Assembly: GCA_947484275.1 (NCBI GenBank)
Contig: CANKOY010000004.1
Location: 36,204-100,203, forward strand
Direction of reading: 5' to 3'
Length of the DNA stretch: 64,000 bases
Origin: Planctomycetota bacterium
Lineage (GTDB): Bacteria > Planctomycetota > UBA1135 > GCA-002686595
Positions 8,676-17,779 of this stretch are shown piece by piece. A program made the translations under genes and the position numbers. The first letter of the stretch is position 1; every line of letters begins with the position of its first letter. Below the pieces are notes generated by a model, which saw only the letters and a list, made by a program, of their open reading frames with translations, searched no databases and was not told the DNA's origin.

Positions 8676-9818
8676 TCAGCCCGCGAAACCGGCCCGCTGA
8701 GCGAACCAAAACAAGCCGGCCAGGATCACGGCGGTCGAGCCAAGAACTCGCAGCCAGCGCGGCGCGAGGAACGCACGCGGGTTGTCTCCCGCCACACGCG
8801 CCCCAGGCAACAGCACGAACATGAGGCCCAGGGGCATCACGATCGCGAGTTGGCCGCACTCCACGCCCAGGTTGAAGCCGAGTAGTGCGGTGATGCGCAG
8901 GGGCTCGAATGCCAAAGAATCCTGCAGCGCCCCGGCGAAGCCCAAGCCGTGCACCAGGCCGAAGACAAAGGCCTCGATCCAGCGCGCGCTGGGTTGCTTC
9001 GAGATCAAGTTCAGGGCGCCGACGTAGGCGATCGAGAGCGCGATCGCCATCTCCACCAGCTCGGAGCCCACGCTCACCAACTCGAAGGTCGCCAGGGCCA
9101 AAGTCAGCGTGTGCGCCAGCGTGAACGCGGTGACCACCCACAGCACGCTCCAGCCGCGCCGCGCGCAGAGCACGAGGGCCAACAGGAACGCCAAGTGATC
9201 CCATCCCGCGGCGATGTGCCTCAAACCCTCGCGCCAGTAGTCGCCGAAGACTCCCGGCCGGCGCTCGCCTTCCGTGCGGTAGTGCCAGACCTGTCCCGAA
9301 TCCCCCGCGAACAGGTGGCGCGCAGGCAGGTCTCCCTGGAATTCCAGGCGCGCTTCGTCGCGATGGTAGGGATTCTGCTCCAGAAAAATGCGAACGCGCA
9401 AAGTCAGCGCTTCGATGCGCAGCGGCGCGTCGAATTCGAAATTTGCCACCACGCGCGCCTCGCCCACGGCGCTCTCCGCCGCCGGGATCAAGCGCAGCGC
9501 AGTGGCTCGGCCCACCAACGCGCGCGCGTCATCGAAGTCGCGGCCCAGTTCCTGCTCGGTCGCCGCGAAGAGTTGGAATCGATCCAGCAGGTAGGCTGCA
9601 ACAAGGCTCTGCCCGGCTGCCAGTTCGCCTGGGTCGATCTCGCCGTCAGCGTTGCTGTCCAGTGCCACGGCCTCGAAGAGCGCCCGTTCCTGGAACTGCA
9701 GTTCCAGCTGCGCGCTCCTGTCGCGGACGACAATCAGGGAGGACGAACGCGAGTCCGGATGGGGTGCGCTACCGGCCGCACCGAAGAGGATCGCAAGAAC
9801 TAACAGGAGGTTGGACAC
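8676..9818 (-). CDS. HupE/UreJ-2 family membrane protein with EF-hand
   Basis: A 380-residue protein. An N-terminal signal-like segment (residues about 2-18) precedes an extracytoplasmic domain of about 200 residues. Within it D54-S-N56-A-D58-G-E60-I-D62-P-G-E65 is a textbook EF-hand calcium loop. From about residue 205 the membrane half has the HupE/UreJ_2 pattern: GLRHIAAGWDHLAFLLALVL, FTLAHTLTLALA, AIALSIAYVGALN and FGLVHGLGFAGAL, with several conserved His residues, implying metal transport (Ni or Co is usual for relatives). GTG 9816-9818 is the best start; an upstream open stretch to 10241 lies inside the divergent acyltransferase gene and is rejected. Metal specificity cannot be read from the sequence. 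Confidence 0.75.
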   Translation of the reverse strand: MSNLLLVLAILFGAAGSAPHPDSRSSSLIVVRDRSAQLELQFQERALFEAVALDSNADGEIDPGELAAGQSLVAAYLLDRFQLFAATEQELGRDFDDARALVGRATALRLIPAAESAVGEARVVANFEFDAPLRIEALTLRVRIFLEQNPYHRDEARLEFQGDLPARHLFAGDSGQVWHYRTEGERRPGVFGDYWREGLRHIAAGWDHLAFLLALVLCARRGWSVLWVVTAFTLAHTLTLALATFELVSVGSELVEMAIALSIAYVGALNLISKQPSARWIEAFVFGLVHGLGFAGALQDSLAFEPLRITALLGFNLGVECGQLAIVMPLGLMFVLLPGARVAGDNPRAFLAPRWLRVLGSTAVILAGLFWFAQRAGFAG

Positions 9819-9953
9819 TAGCGCCCCAGAGTACGGACGACGATCTCCCTTGGATGCAGCCAAGGGCGAGGAATCTCCGCCAGCGGCGTGAACCGTCAAT
9901 TTGCTCCCGAGGCCGGAATGCTGCGGGTCACCGGGTAAGATCCTCAGCCCGCC

Positions 9954-11450
9954 ATGCTGTTCAGTTCGCCCCTGTTCGTGTTCCTGTTCTTGCCGCTGGT
10001 GCTGCTGGCTTACTACGGGCTCGACCCCCGTTTCCGCAACCCGGTGCTGCTCCTGTCGAGCCTGATCTTTTATGCCTGGGGCGAAGTGATCGTGGTCTGG
10101 CTGATGCTCCTGTCCTGCGTCATCAACTGGGCCCTGGGATTGTGGGTCGATCGCGCGCGATCGCGCGGGCAAGGCAGGGGCGTCGTGGCCTTGGCCCTGT
10201 GCTTCAACCTCGGACTCTTGGTGCTGTTCAAGTACGCCCACTGGATCTGGACTTCAGTCAGCGGCCTGCTCCTAGGGCTTGGCTGGATCGACGCGCCCTG
10301 GCCGGTGCTCTCCGCGGTGTTCGAAGCCAGCTCGCTATGGAGCGAGACCCTGACCGAGGACGACGGCACGCTGCGGCTGCCGATCGGCATCTCGTTCTTC
10401 ACCTTCCAGGCCTGTTCCTACGTCATCGACATCTATCGGCGCGACGGAGACGTGCAGCGCGGACCGCTGAACTTCGCCTTGTACATCTCGCTGTTCCCGC
10501 AGCTGATCGCCGGTCCCATCGTGCGCTACAAGGATGTCGCGCTGCAGCTCACCTCGCGCATCTCGAGCTGGTCGGGATTTGCATATGGCGCCCGTCGTTT
10601 CGTGCTCGGCCTGGGCAAGAAAATGTTGATCGCCAATGCGGCTGCGGAAGTCGCGGATCGGATCTTCGCACTGGAAGGCGGTCTGTCGACGCCCGTCGCA
10701 TGGCTGGGGATCTTCGCCTTCACGATTCAGATCTACTTCGATTTCTCCGGGTACTCCGACATGGCCATCGGCCTGGGCCACATGTTCGGTTTCCGCTTCC
10801 TCGAGAACTTCGACCATCCCTACGTCGCGCGCTCGATCACCGAGTTCTGGCGGCGCTGGCACATCTCGCTCTCGAATTGGTTTCGCGACTATCTGTACAT
10901 CCCCCTGGGTGGCAATCGCTCGGGTTTGGGGCGCACGTATTTCAACCTCGTGCTCGTTTTCTTCCTGTGCGGCCTATGGCACGGCGCCAGCGCGAATTTC
11001 GTGGTTTGGGGTCTCTTCCACGGGCTGTTCCTGGTGCTCGAGCGCCGTGGGCTTCGAGGTTGGCTCGAGAGGCGATCCGCCTGGGTGCAGCATGGCTACC
11101 TATTGACCTTGGTCATGGTCGGCTGGGTGTTCTTCCGCGCTGACGACCTGCAACATGCGCTGGGCTACATCGGCGCCATGCTCGGCGCCGGCGCGAATTC
11201 GGAGCTCTACCCAATCGCGCTCTTCGTCGATCCGCGGATCGTCACCGCGCTGGCCGCTGGCGTGATCGGATCGGTGCCCTGGCTGGCGGCCACGGCGCGC
11301 TGGCACTCACGGCAGGTCGCGGCCGGTCATGGTTTTCGCAGTCTCGCCACGGAAGCACTCGGGCTCGCCCTGGTGGCCCTGGTATTCCTGGCCGCGAGCC
11401 TCGAGCTAGCCGGCAGCTCCTACAACCCGTTCATCTACTTCCGCTTCTGA
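9954..11450 (+). CDS. MBOAT family O-acyltransferase (AlgI-like)
   Basis: A 498-residue integral membrane protein with about ten hydrophobic helices. Diagnostic segments are FWRRWHISLSNWFRDYLYIPLGG and LWHGASANFVVWGLFHG, whose first His (His343) is the invariant MBOAT catalytic residue. AlgI-type proteins pass acetyl groups across the membrane for O-acetylation of an exported polysaccharide. The downstream gene overlaps by one base (stop TGA 11448-11450, next ATG at 11450) and encodes an AlgX/AlgJ-like SGNH protein, the usual partner. The gene is divergent from the HupE-like gene with 135 bases between starts. Confidence 0.9.
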   Translation: MLFSSPLFVFLFLPLVLLAYYGLDPRFRNPVLLLSSLIFYAWGEVIVVWLMLLSCVINWALGLWVDRARSRGQGRGVVALALCFNLGLLVLFKYAHWIWTSVSGLLLGLGWIDAPWPVLSAVFEASSLWSETLTEDDGTLRLPIGISFFTFQACSYVIDIYRRDGDVQRGPLNFALYISLFPQLIAGPIVRYKDVALQLTSRISSWSGFAYGARRFVLGLGKKMLIANAAAEVADRIFALEGGLSTPVAWLGIFAFTIQIYFDFSGYSDMAIGLGHMFGFRFLENFDHPYVARSITEFWRRWHISLSNWFRDYLYIPLGGNRSGLGRTYFNLVLVFFLCGLWHGASANFVVWGLFHGLFLVLERRGLRGWLERRSAWVQHGYLLTLVMVGWVFFRADDLQHALGYIGAMLGAGANSELYPIALFVDPRIVTALAAGVIGSVPWLAATARWHSRQVAAGHGFRSLATEALGLALVALVFLAASLELAGSSYNPFIYFRF

Positions 11451-13063
11451 TGGAACCCCTGGCGCCCACTCGCGCGCGTGCGCGTCGGTTCTTCGACACG
11501 GGAACCGGTATCGTTTTCTTGCTGATACTCGCCGCCCCGACGCTGGACCACTGGGTTCGGCCCGACGAGCGCGAGCGCAGTCCGAATAGACGCGAGTTGC
11601 GCACACCGGCGCCCCTGCCGGATTTCCCCAGGGCCACCGCGGCGGCGCTCGAGTATCCAAAGCAGTTCGAGGCCTGGTTCAACGACAGCATGGGCCTGCG
11701 CGATCAATTGTTGCGCTGGAACAGCATCGTCAAGGTCTTTGGCTTTGGTGTATCGCCCAACCGGAACACCTTTCTCGGACGCGATGGCTGGATGTTCTAC
11801 GGCGGCGACAACTCGAAGGAAAACCATCGGGGCGCCCTGCCCAGCACAGAAATCGACCTTCGTCGCTGGGCGGCGATGATCGAGCGGCGCCGCCTGCTGC
11901 TCAAGTCCATCGGAGTCGAGTACCTGTTCGTCATCGCGCCCGACAAGGAGAGCATCTACGCCGACTTCCTGCCCGACGAGATGAAACCAATCGGACCGCG
12001 CAGACTGGAGCAGTTCGTCGTGTACATGCGTACGCTCGCTCCCGCGGTCCAGATCCTGGACCTGTGCGACCCGCTGATCGCCGCCCGCGAGGGAGATCGT
12101 CCCGACGCCTATCTCTATACGAAGCTCGGCACGCACTGGAATGAACGCGGGGCCCAAGTGGCGCTTCGCGCGATGCTCGAGCGCATGAACGAATTGGTCG
12201 GCGGCTTCGAGCCCCGAGAACTCGATGATTTCGTGCGCACTGAACTGCCGCCTCCCGGCGATTCCATGGCGACCAGCATGTACATCGGCGACTTGTTGCC
12301 GATGTCTATCCACGAGTACGCGCCGCCACAACCGAAGGCAGTAGAGAAGCACACCGGGGGATACACATTCGGGCGTGTGCGCAAGAGCGAACTAGCGGAC
12401 TCGACGCGGCCGCGGGTGGTACTGATCCACGACTCCTTTGGACCACAGATCGAAGTGGGCCTGTCGGAGCAATGCTCCTACCTTGAGTGCCAATGGAACT
12501 GGGCCTTTGACGTCGACGAGGTTCGCCGGATCAGGCCCAAGATCCTGGTGGATCTGTTCGTCGAGCGCACGCTGAACCACGCCGATCCACTTCGCTTTCG
12601 CCCCCTGGACCCCTATCCCTGGGAGCGACGCTTCGCGATGTCTTCCTCCACTCTGGTCGCCGCGGACAAGGACGCCAGCCAGTGGAACCTCCGGGGCCAG
12701 GGTCCAATCGAGCTTCGTCCCGTACACGAACTCGTGCGCCCTCGACTTCCGCTTGTCCTCGGAGCTGCCGAAGGCGTGATCGACCTCGGGACTGTGGTCC
12801 CGGTTCAAGGCCAGGTCCCGGTGCTTCACGCGAGCATCGACAGCCCCCTGGAGACGGAATTGTGGGTTTTCACCCGACTGCCCGGGGAGCTGGGAGTTCC
12901 CTCCCAACCCAAGTTCCTCCACGGGCTCAACAAGGGCCCCAACCTGATCTTCCTGCCCCTCGCCCTGCCGGAATCGGGCGCGCGGGTACTCATTCGCCCT
13001 GGCCGGGACCCGGGGACCTACTACTTGCGCGAGCTGGAAATCCGCTCCGTTTCCCAGCCGTGA
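11450..13063 (+). CDS. AlgX/AlgJ-like SGNH-fold O-acetylation protein
   Basis: A 537-residue exported protein with an N-terminal membrane anchor (residues about 20-31, IVFLLILAAP). The domain shows features of AlgX/AlgJ-like acetyltransferases: FLGRDGWMFYGGDN, FVIAPDKESIY, YTKLGTHWNERGA and VLIHDSFG, giving candidate catalytic His229 and Ser329. In alginate AlgX and AlgJ the third residue is an Asp two positions before that His; here Gly227 stands there (see findings). The final roughly 150 residues form an extra beta-rich region. Overlap with the MBOAT gene indicates a two-gene operon that acetylates an exopolysaccharide or wall polymer; the polymer itself is unknown because no synthase gene is adjacent. 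Confidence 0.8.
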   Translation: MEPLAPTRARARRFFDTGTGIVFLLILAAPTLDHWVRPDERERSPNRRELRTPAPLPDFPRATAAALEYPKQFEAWFNDSMGLRDQLLRWNSIVKVFGFGVSPNRNTFLGRDGWMFYGGDNSKENHRGALPSTEIDLRRWAAMIERRRLLLKSIGVEYLFVIAPDKESIYADFLPDEMKPIGPRRLEQFVVYMRTLAPAVQILDLCDPLIAAREGDRPDAYLYTKLGTHWNERGAQVALRAMLERMNELVGGFEPRELDDFVRTELPPPGDSMATSMYIGDLLPMSIHEYAPPQPKAVEKHTGGYTFGRVRKSELADSTRPRVVLIHDSFGPQIEVGLSEQCSYLECQWNWAFDVDEVRRIRPKILVDLFVERTLNHADPLRFRPLDPYPWERRFAMSSSTLVAADKDASQWNLRGQGPIELRPVHELVRPRLPLVLGAAEGVIDLGTVVPVQGQVPVLHASIDSPLETELWVFTRLPGELGVPSQPKFLHGLNKGPNLIFLPLALPESGARVLIRPGRDPGTYYLRELEIRSVSQP

Positions 13064-13117
13064 CCAACCTCCGTCGGAACAACCCAGAGCTGTGCAAGGA
13101 GTTGCGGCCTGGCGCAC

Positions 13118-13741
13118 ATGGGAGGGTCAGGGTCGCTCCCGATGCCTTTGGCTCCAATTCATGAAATGCCGGTCGCTCGTTCCAGGCGGGCAATGCTGAC
13201 GCCTGAGGAATTCGCGCGTGAGTTTCAGGCCCGCCGCGGCGTGCTTCTGACCTTGGCAGGGGCGATCCTCGGGCGTCACGAAGAAGCCGAGGACGCGCTC
13301 CAGGATGCCTGCGCCATCGCGCTTTCGAAACTTGGCAGCTTCGAGCCGGGCACCAGCTTCGGCGCTTGGATGGGTCAGATCGTGCGCTACGTGGCCCTGA
13401 ATTCCCTGCGGCGCCGCTCCGGCCGCGAGTCGACGACCCGGGACGAGATGGAGGAGCCGGGTGCAGCGGGTGTGCCCGACGAGCCCGCCGATCCGCGCGC
13501 GCTCTTGGAGCTGTCGCGCGATCAGGATCACTTCGACGACGAGGTGGTCGCGGCCCTGGCCGAACTTTCACCGCTGGCGCGCGCTTGCCTGCTGCTGCGC
13601 GCCGTGCAGGACTTGGACTACAGCGAATTGAGCGTGCTGCTCGGAATCCCTGAGGGCACGGCCATGAGCCACGTACACCGGGCGCGCAATGCGTTGCGCG
13701 CAGCACTCCTGGCGCGACAACACCGCGAGGATCGATCATGA
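13118..13741 (+). CDS. RNA polymerase ECF-type sigma-70 factor
   Basis: Region 2 appears as LLTLAGAILGRHEEAEDALQDACAIAL and FGAWMGQIVRYVALNSLRRR; region 4 as ALAELSPLARACLLLRAVQDLDYSELSVLLGIPEGTAMSHVHRARNALR, with the LGIPEGTAMSHVHRAR recognition helix typical of ECF factors. The longest frame starts at ATG 13118, with ATGs also at 13142, 13166 and 13193; the last, MLTPEEFAREF, fits the family start best but all remain possible. The gene's TGA overlaps the start of the next gene (ATGA, 13738-13741), the signature of a sigma/anti-sigma pair. Confidence 0.8.
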   Translation: MGGSGSLPMPLAPIHEMPVARSRRAMLTPEEFAREFQARRGVLLTLAGAILGRHEEAEDALQDACAIALSKLGSFEPGTSFGAWMGQIVRYVALNSLRRRSGRESTTRDEMEEPGAAGVPDEPADPRALLELSRDQDHFDDEVVAALAELSPLARACLLLRAVQDLDYSELSVLLGIPEGTAMSHVHRARNALRAALLARQHREDRS

Positions 13742-14580
13742 GCGAATCAATGGACCCCAAAGGGACGGATCCGAGCCGTCGATCGGCGAACGCGAGTACC
13801 TACGACCTCTGGTACGACGGACAGCTCGAAGGCAAGGCGCGGGACCACGAGGGCGCGCGCATCGCCTCGCGGCCCGAACTTCGCGCCCGGGCTGAGGCCG
13901 ACCGCGCCATTGACGACAGCCTGCGGCGGAGTTTCGGTGCGAGCCCCGGTGCACTTGCGAATGCAGGGGCTTCCACTCCCGTGCTGCTGCGCTCGCGCGT
14001 CCCCTGGGCGCCCTACGCCACCGCCGCGGGCCTTTTGGCCCTGGTGGGCGGCGCCTTCGCGATCAACTGGGAGCGCGGCGATCCCCCTGCCAATGTCACG
14101 AACGTCGCGCGAGGGATGAATGGACACACCGTCGACGACGTGACATCCACCGCGCGCTCCAGCGTGCGGGCGCAGCCGGCGTCCTACTCACTCGGCGAGG
14201 TGTTCCTCGACGCCTTGGCCTTGGATTTCCAACCGCTCTTGGGTTGCAGCAGCGGAGACGAGTGGAACCAGGATCTGGTGGCGCAACTCGCCCTGGCACC
14301 CTGCGCACAGGAACAGGGCGTAGTCGTGCTCGGCGAGTGGCTTGATCCGCGCCTAGACGTGGCGAGCATGTACCTGCTGCGCCGCGGCGGCAATCCGATC
14401 ATGCTGGTGGTGCCGCGCTGCGAACAAGACACCGAACTGTGCGTGCCAAAGGACTCTGGCCTCTACGTGCACCGCGGAATGCTCGACGGACGCGCGATCT
14501 ACGAGATCTCGCCCGGCCCCGGAAGCGAAGTGCTCGAATGCGTCGATGCCGACAGCGTCGTGACTCAGCACCAGCTCTGA
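13738..14580 (+). CDS. Putative transmembrane anti-sigma factor
   Basis: A 280-residue protein whose start overlaps the sigma stop. It has an N-terminal cytosolic half with a YDLWYDGQLEG helix that resembles the sigma-binding end of RsiW/ZAS-like anti-sigma factors but without a clear zinc-binding HxxxCxxC, one membrane helix at about residues 97-115 (YATAAGLLALVGGAFAI), and an external domain with five or more Cys. Similarity to any named anti-sigma family is weak and the role is inferred mainly from gene order. The coding end meets the convergent repeat-protein gene across a short GC palindrome. Confidence 0.55.
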   Translation: MSESMDPKGTDPSRRSANASTYDLWYDGQLEGKARDHEGARIASRPELRARAEADRAIDDSLRRSFGASPGALANAGASTPVLLRSRVPWAPYATAAGLLALVGGAFAINWERGDPPANVTNVARGMNGHTVDDVTSTARSSVRAQPASYSLGEVFLDALALDFQPLLGCSSGDEWNQDLVAQLALAPCAQEQGVVVLGEWLDPRLDVASMYLLRRGGNPIMLVVPRCEQDTELCVPKDSGLYVHRGMLDGRAIYEISPGPGSEVLECVDADSVVTQHQL

Positions 14581-14596
14581 GGGCGCGCGCCCCTCA
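14578..14596. terminator. GC palindrome spanning two convergent stop codons
   Basis: The 13 bases between the plus-strand TGA (14578-14580) and the minus-strand stop (14594-14596) read GGGCGCGCGCCCC, so the whole block is close to self-complementary and forms a tight GC stem. It may act as a bidirectional transcript end, although no T-run follows on either side, so intrinsic termination is unproven. Confidence 0.35.
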
Positions 14597-17500
14597 AGGC
14601 GTGAACACGATCCCCAGTCCGTTCGACGTGTTGGCCGCGGTGCCGCAGGGAGCACCGAGACCGCTGCGGTACCAGGCTTGGAAGTACCAAGTCTGACCCG
14701 GCTGGATCAGGCCCGCGCTTGCGGCCACGGGCGTCGCCATCGTGATCACGCCCGTGGGCGAGGACAGCCCGGGCGTGAAGCGCTTGCGCACCACGAGGCA
14801 CAGCAGGCCGTCGAAGAATGGGGTGCCCTGGCCTGAGTTCATCGTCTGGTCCCCGGTGATGAACAGCGCCAATTTGTTTGCCGGAAGACGAACGCCGACC
14901 AGCAGCGCATCGTCTGCGCCGAAGCTCGCACCTCCGCCGTTGTAGATCCGCGCGCCGAAACCGGTGGCGTTTGCGCAGCCCGCACCCGCTTCGCCGGGAT
15001 TCGCGCACGGACAGGCCGCGGCACTGCCATCGCCGGAGCAATAGGCGAAGCCGTTGGGCGCCTCGCACTCGTCCGGCACGCCGTTGGTGTTGGCGTCCAA
15101 ACTCCAACCGCCGGCGATCTCGCAACTGTCCAGGATGCCGTTGACGTTGCAGTCGAAGGCGCTTCCCGAAGCGAGTTCGCACTCGTCGGGCAATCCGTTC
15201 CCGTTGCAATCCTGACTGCCACCGCCGCCAAGATCGCAGGCATCCGGGACGCCGTTTGAGTTGCAGTCCAACGCAGCCCCCGAGGCGATATCGCACGCGT
15301 CGGGGATTCCGTTGCCGTCGCAATCCAACCCAGCGCCCGAGGCAAGGTCGCAGGTATCGGGAATTCCGTTGGTGTTGCAATCCAGTGCATTTCCCGCCGC
15401 CAGATCGCACACATCGGGAATGCCGTTGGCATTGCAATCCACCTGACACTCGTCGGGAACGCCGTTCGCGTCGCAGTCGCTTGCCCCAAGGGTGATGTCG
15501 CAAGCGTCCGGAATGCCATTCACGTTGCAGTCGAAGGCCGAACCCGAGGCGATGTCGCAGCTATCCGGGATCGAGTTCCCATTGCAGTCCAAACTCGCGC
15601 CACCCGCGATGTCGCAGGAATCCGGGATGCCATTCGCGTTGCAGTCGAGGGCCGAGCCAGAGGCGATGTCGCAGGCGTCGGGGATTCCGTTGCCGTCGCA
15701 ATCCAATGCCGCGCCCGAGGCGAGGTCGCAGGTATCGGGAATCCCGTTGGTGTTGCAGTCCACTGCGGTACCCGCCGCCAGGTCGCACACGTCGGGAATG
15801 CCGTTGGTATTGCAATCCACCTGACACTCGTCGGGAACGCCGTTCGCGTCGCAGTCGCTTGCCCCAAGGGTGATGTCGCAAGAGTCCGGAATGCCATTCA
15901 CGTTGCAGTCGAGCGCCGAACCCGAGGCGATGTCGCAGGAATCCGGGACGCCGTTTGAGTTGCAGTCCAGCGCCGCACTCGAGGCGATATCACAGGCGTC
16001 GGGGATTCCGTTGCCGTCGCAATCCGATGCAGCGCCCGAGGCGATGTCACAGGTATCGGGAATCCCGTTGGTGTTGCAATCCAGTGCGGTACCCGCCGCC
16101 AGGTCGCACACGTCGGGAATGCCGTTGGCGTTGCAATCCACCTGACACTCGTCGGGAACGCCGTTCGCGTCGCAGTCGCTTGCCCCTAGGGTGATGTCGC
16201 AAGCGTCCGGGATGCCATTCGCGTTGCAGTCGAGGGCCGAACCCGAGGCGATGTCGCAGCTGTCGGGGATGGAGTTCCCATTGCAGTCCTGACTCGCTCC
16301 GCCCGCGATGTCGCAGGTATCGGGAATCCCGTTGGTATTGCAATCCAGTGCGGTGCCCGCCGCCAGGTCGCAGACGTCGGGAATGCCGTTGGCATTGCAA
16401 TCCACCTGACACTCGTCGGGAACGCCGTTCCCGTCACAGTCGATGCTGGACCCAAGTGCGAGGTCGCATGAGTCCGGAATGCCGTTCACGTTGCAGTCGA
16501 GCGCCGAACCCGAAGCGATCTCGCAGCTGTCCGGAAGAGCGTTCCCATTGCAATCCTGACTCGTGCCGCCCGCGATGTCGCAATTGTCCGGGATGCCGTT
16601 TGAGTTGCAGTCCAACGCCGCCCCAGAGGCCAACTCACAGGCGTCGCCCGCGCCGTTCGAATCGCAGTCCTCCTGGCCTGGATTGGCAAGGTTCGGACAA
16701 TTGTCGACATCATCGAGAATGCCGTCGCCGTCCATGTCGGTGGTCACCTCGACAACAACGATGTCGACCACCGGCGTGGGATAGGCGAAAGCCGTCAGCG
16801 CGAGGGTGTAGCTCCCCGGCGCCGAGAACATGACGGTCGGTGCGAGCACCTTGGTGTTGCTGAAGGTCGCGGTGCCCGGACCTGAGACCTGGGACCACTC
16901 AAAGTCCTCAGGCAACGAATTGACGATCAAACTGTGGGGCGACAGGTCGTCGACCACCGGACCGATGTTCGTGGTCTGCCCGGTGATCAAGTTGACATGC
17001 TGGAGTTGCCCAGCCACGAGGCTGCCGCCGGCATCGAGCAATCCGTCGGACGCGTAGAGCTCTCCCTGGAAGAACGTCAGTTCTTCAATGCGTCCGAACG
17101 GTTCCGCGGGCATGTTGGCAACGAAGGTCACCGCGCCTGTGTTGGGATCGATCTTGATCAGCTTGTCGGTTTGCTGATCGTTGGCATACAGCATTTGATC
17201 GGCGTCATTGAAGGCCAGCGCGCGGATCAGCGGATATCCGACCAACGTGCTCCCACCAATCGGTGTGACTACGCCGGTGGTGCGATTGAAGCGCAGCAGA
17301 CGCTTCTTCTTGAGCTCGACTCCGAAAAGGCGATCACCTGTCGCGTCGTAGGCCAGGGAGTACACATCCTGATAGACGTTGGCCGGTCCGATCGGCGTGC
17401 AGACTCCGGTGCTGGGCACCACCGTGTAGATGTAGCGATGAAACGACTCGATTCCGTACAGCTGACCGCCTGCCCAGACCAAGTCACTAGGCCAGCCGAA

Positions 17501-17779
17501 CACAATGCCACCGGTGCTGATCAAAACCGGTGAGGACGTAACGCCCGCCACATCGGAGTACATCACGATCTTGTTCTCGGTGGCGTTGTTGCCGTCGGCC
17601 GTCCACCAATCGAGGATCGATCTGTTGTTCAGCACCCCGTTGAGGAGCGCGGGTTCCGGAAAGGCCAGCACTTGGTCCGCGCCCGCGTCCGGCGCGACCT
17701 GAGGCTTCGGTGCGGCGATCAAAGGGGCCGCGGCGGAACAAATCAGAGAACTGGCTAGGGCGAGTCGGTAAGTGAGCAT
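14594..17779 (-). CDS. Exported DCNxNGxPDxC-repeat protein with beta-propeller-like head
   Basis: A 1061-residue secreted protein. Residues 1-24 are a signal peptide (LALASSLICSAAAPLIA). Residues about 50-290 hold beta-propeller-like repeats around conserved LYGIE/LFGVE/LYANDQ/LYASDG motifs, comparable to DUF6923-type proteins. About 296-345 is PKD-like (FEWSQVSGPGTATF...GSYTLALTAF). A thrombospondin type 3-like calcium repeat (DMDGDGILDDVDNCPN) leads into 30 Cys-rich units, residues about 371-906, each D-C-x-x-N-G-x-P-D-x-C. The last 155 residues (YCSGDGSAAACPCANPG... to the end) are a planctomycete-type C-terminal domain. A calcium-stiffened stalk displaying the propeller is the likely architecture. 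ATG 17777-17779; the gene converges with the anti-sigma gene. Confidence 0.75.
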   Translation of the reverse strand: MLTYRLALASSLICSAAAPLIAAPKPQVAPDAGADQVLAFPEPALLNGVLNNRSILDWWTADGNNATENKIVMYSDVAGVTSSPVLISTGGIVFGWPSDLVWAGGQLYGIESFHRYIYTVVPSTGVCTPIGPANVYQDVYSLAYDATGDRLFGVELKKKRLLRFNRTTGVVTPIGGSTLVGYPLIRALAFNDADQMLYANDQQTDKLIKIDPNTGAVTFVANMPAEPFGRIEELTFFQGELYASDGLLDAGGSLVAGQLQHVNLITGQTTNIGPVVDDLSPHSLIVNSLPEDFEWSQVSGPGTATFSNTKVLAPTVMFSAPGSYTLALTAFAYPTPVVDIVVVEVTTDMDGDGILDDVDNCPNLANPGQEDCDSNGAGDACELASGAALDCNSNGIPDNCDIAGGTSQDCNGNALPDSCEIASGSALDCNVNGIPDSCDLALGSSIDCDGNGVPDECQVDCNANGIPDVCDLAAGTALDCNTNGIPDTCDIAGGASQDCNGNSIPDSCDIASGSALDCNANGIPDACDITLGASDCDANGVPDECQVDCNANGIPDVCDLAAGTALDCNTNGIPDTCDIASGAASDCDGNGIPDACDIASSAALDCNSNGVPDSCDIASGSALDCNVNGIPDSCDITLGASDCDANGVPDECQVDCNTNGIPDVCDLAAGTAVDCNTNGIPDTCDLASGAALDCDGNGIPDACDIASGSALDCNANGIPDSCDIAGGASLDCNGNSIPDSCDIASGSAFDCNVNGIPDACDITLGASDCDANGVPDECQVDCNANGIPDVCDLAAGNALDCNTNGIPDTCDLASGAGLDCDGNGIPDACDIASGAALDCNSNGVPDACDLGGGGSQDCNGNGLPDECELASGSAFDCNVNGILDSCEIAGGWSLDANTNGVPDECEAPNGFAYCSGDGSAAACPCANPGEAGAGCANATGFGARIYNGGGASFGADDALLVGVRLPANKLALFITGDQTMNSGQGTPFFDGLLCLVVRKRFTPGLSSPTGVITMATPVAASAGLIQPGQTWYFQAWYRSGLGAPCGTAANTSNGLGIVFTP
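15062..16669 (-). repeat. Nested tandem coding repeat, 30 units
   Basis: Thirty units encode D-C-x-x-N-G-x-P-D-x-C-(D/E) motifs, mostly 57 bases (19 codons) each. Five super-blocks are visible; the first four end in a short 13-codon unit DC(D)xNGVPDECQV. In 5'-to-3' coding order they have 5, 5, 6, 7 and 7 units. The recurring ACCTGACACTCGTCGGGAAC mark on the plus strand occurs at 15441, 15819, 16140 and 16404, giving spacings of 378, 321 and 264 bases, which differ by exactly 57. This is what repeated unequal exchange of single units inside a duplicated block would produce. Confidence 0.9.

Noticed and set aside
9443..11143. Long plus-strand open frame (566 codons)
   Set aside because: It is a shifted frame over the HupE-like and MBOAT genes with Arg/Pro/His-rich composition.
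15062..16669. CRISPR array suggested by regular spacing
   Set aside because: The units are in one open reading frame with codon-periodic changes, no unique spacers and no cas genes.
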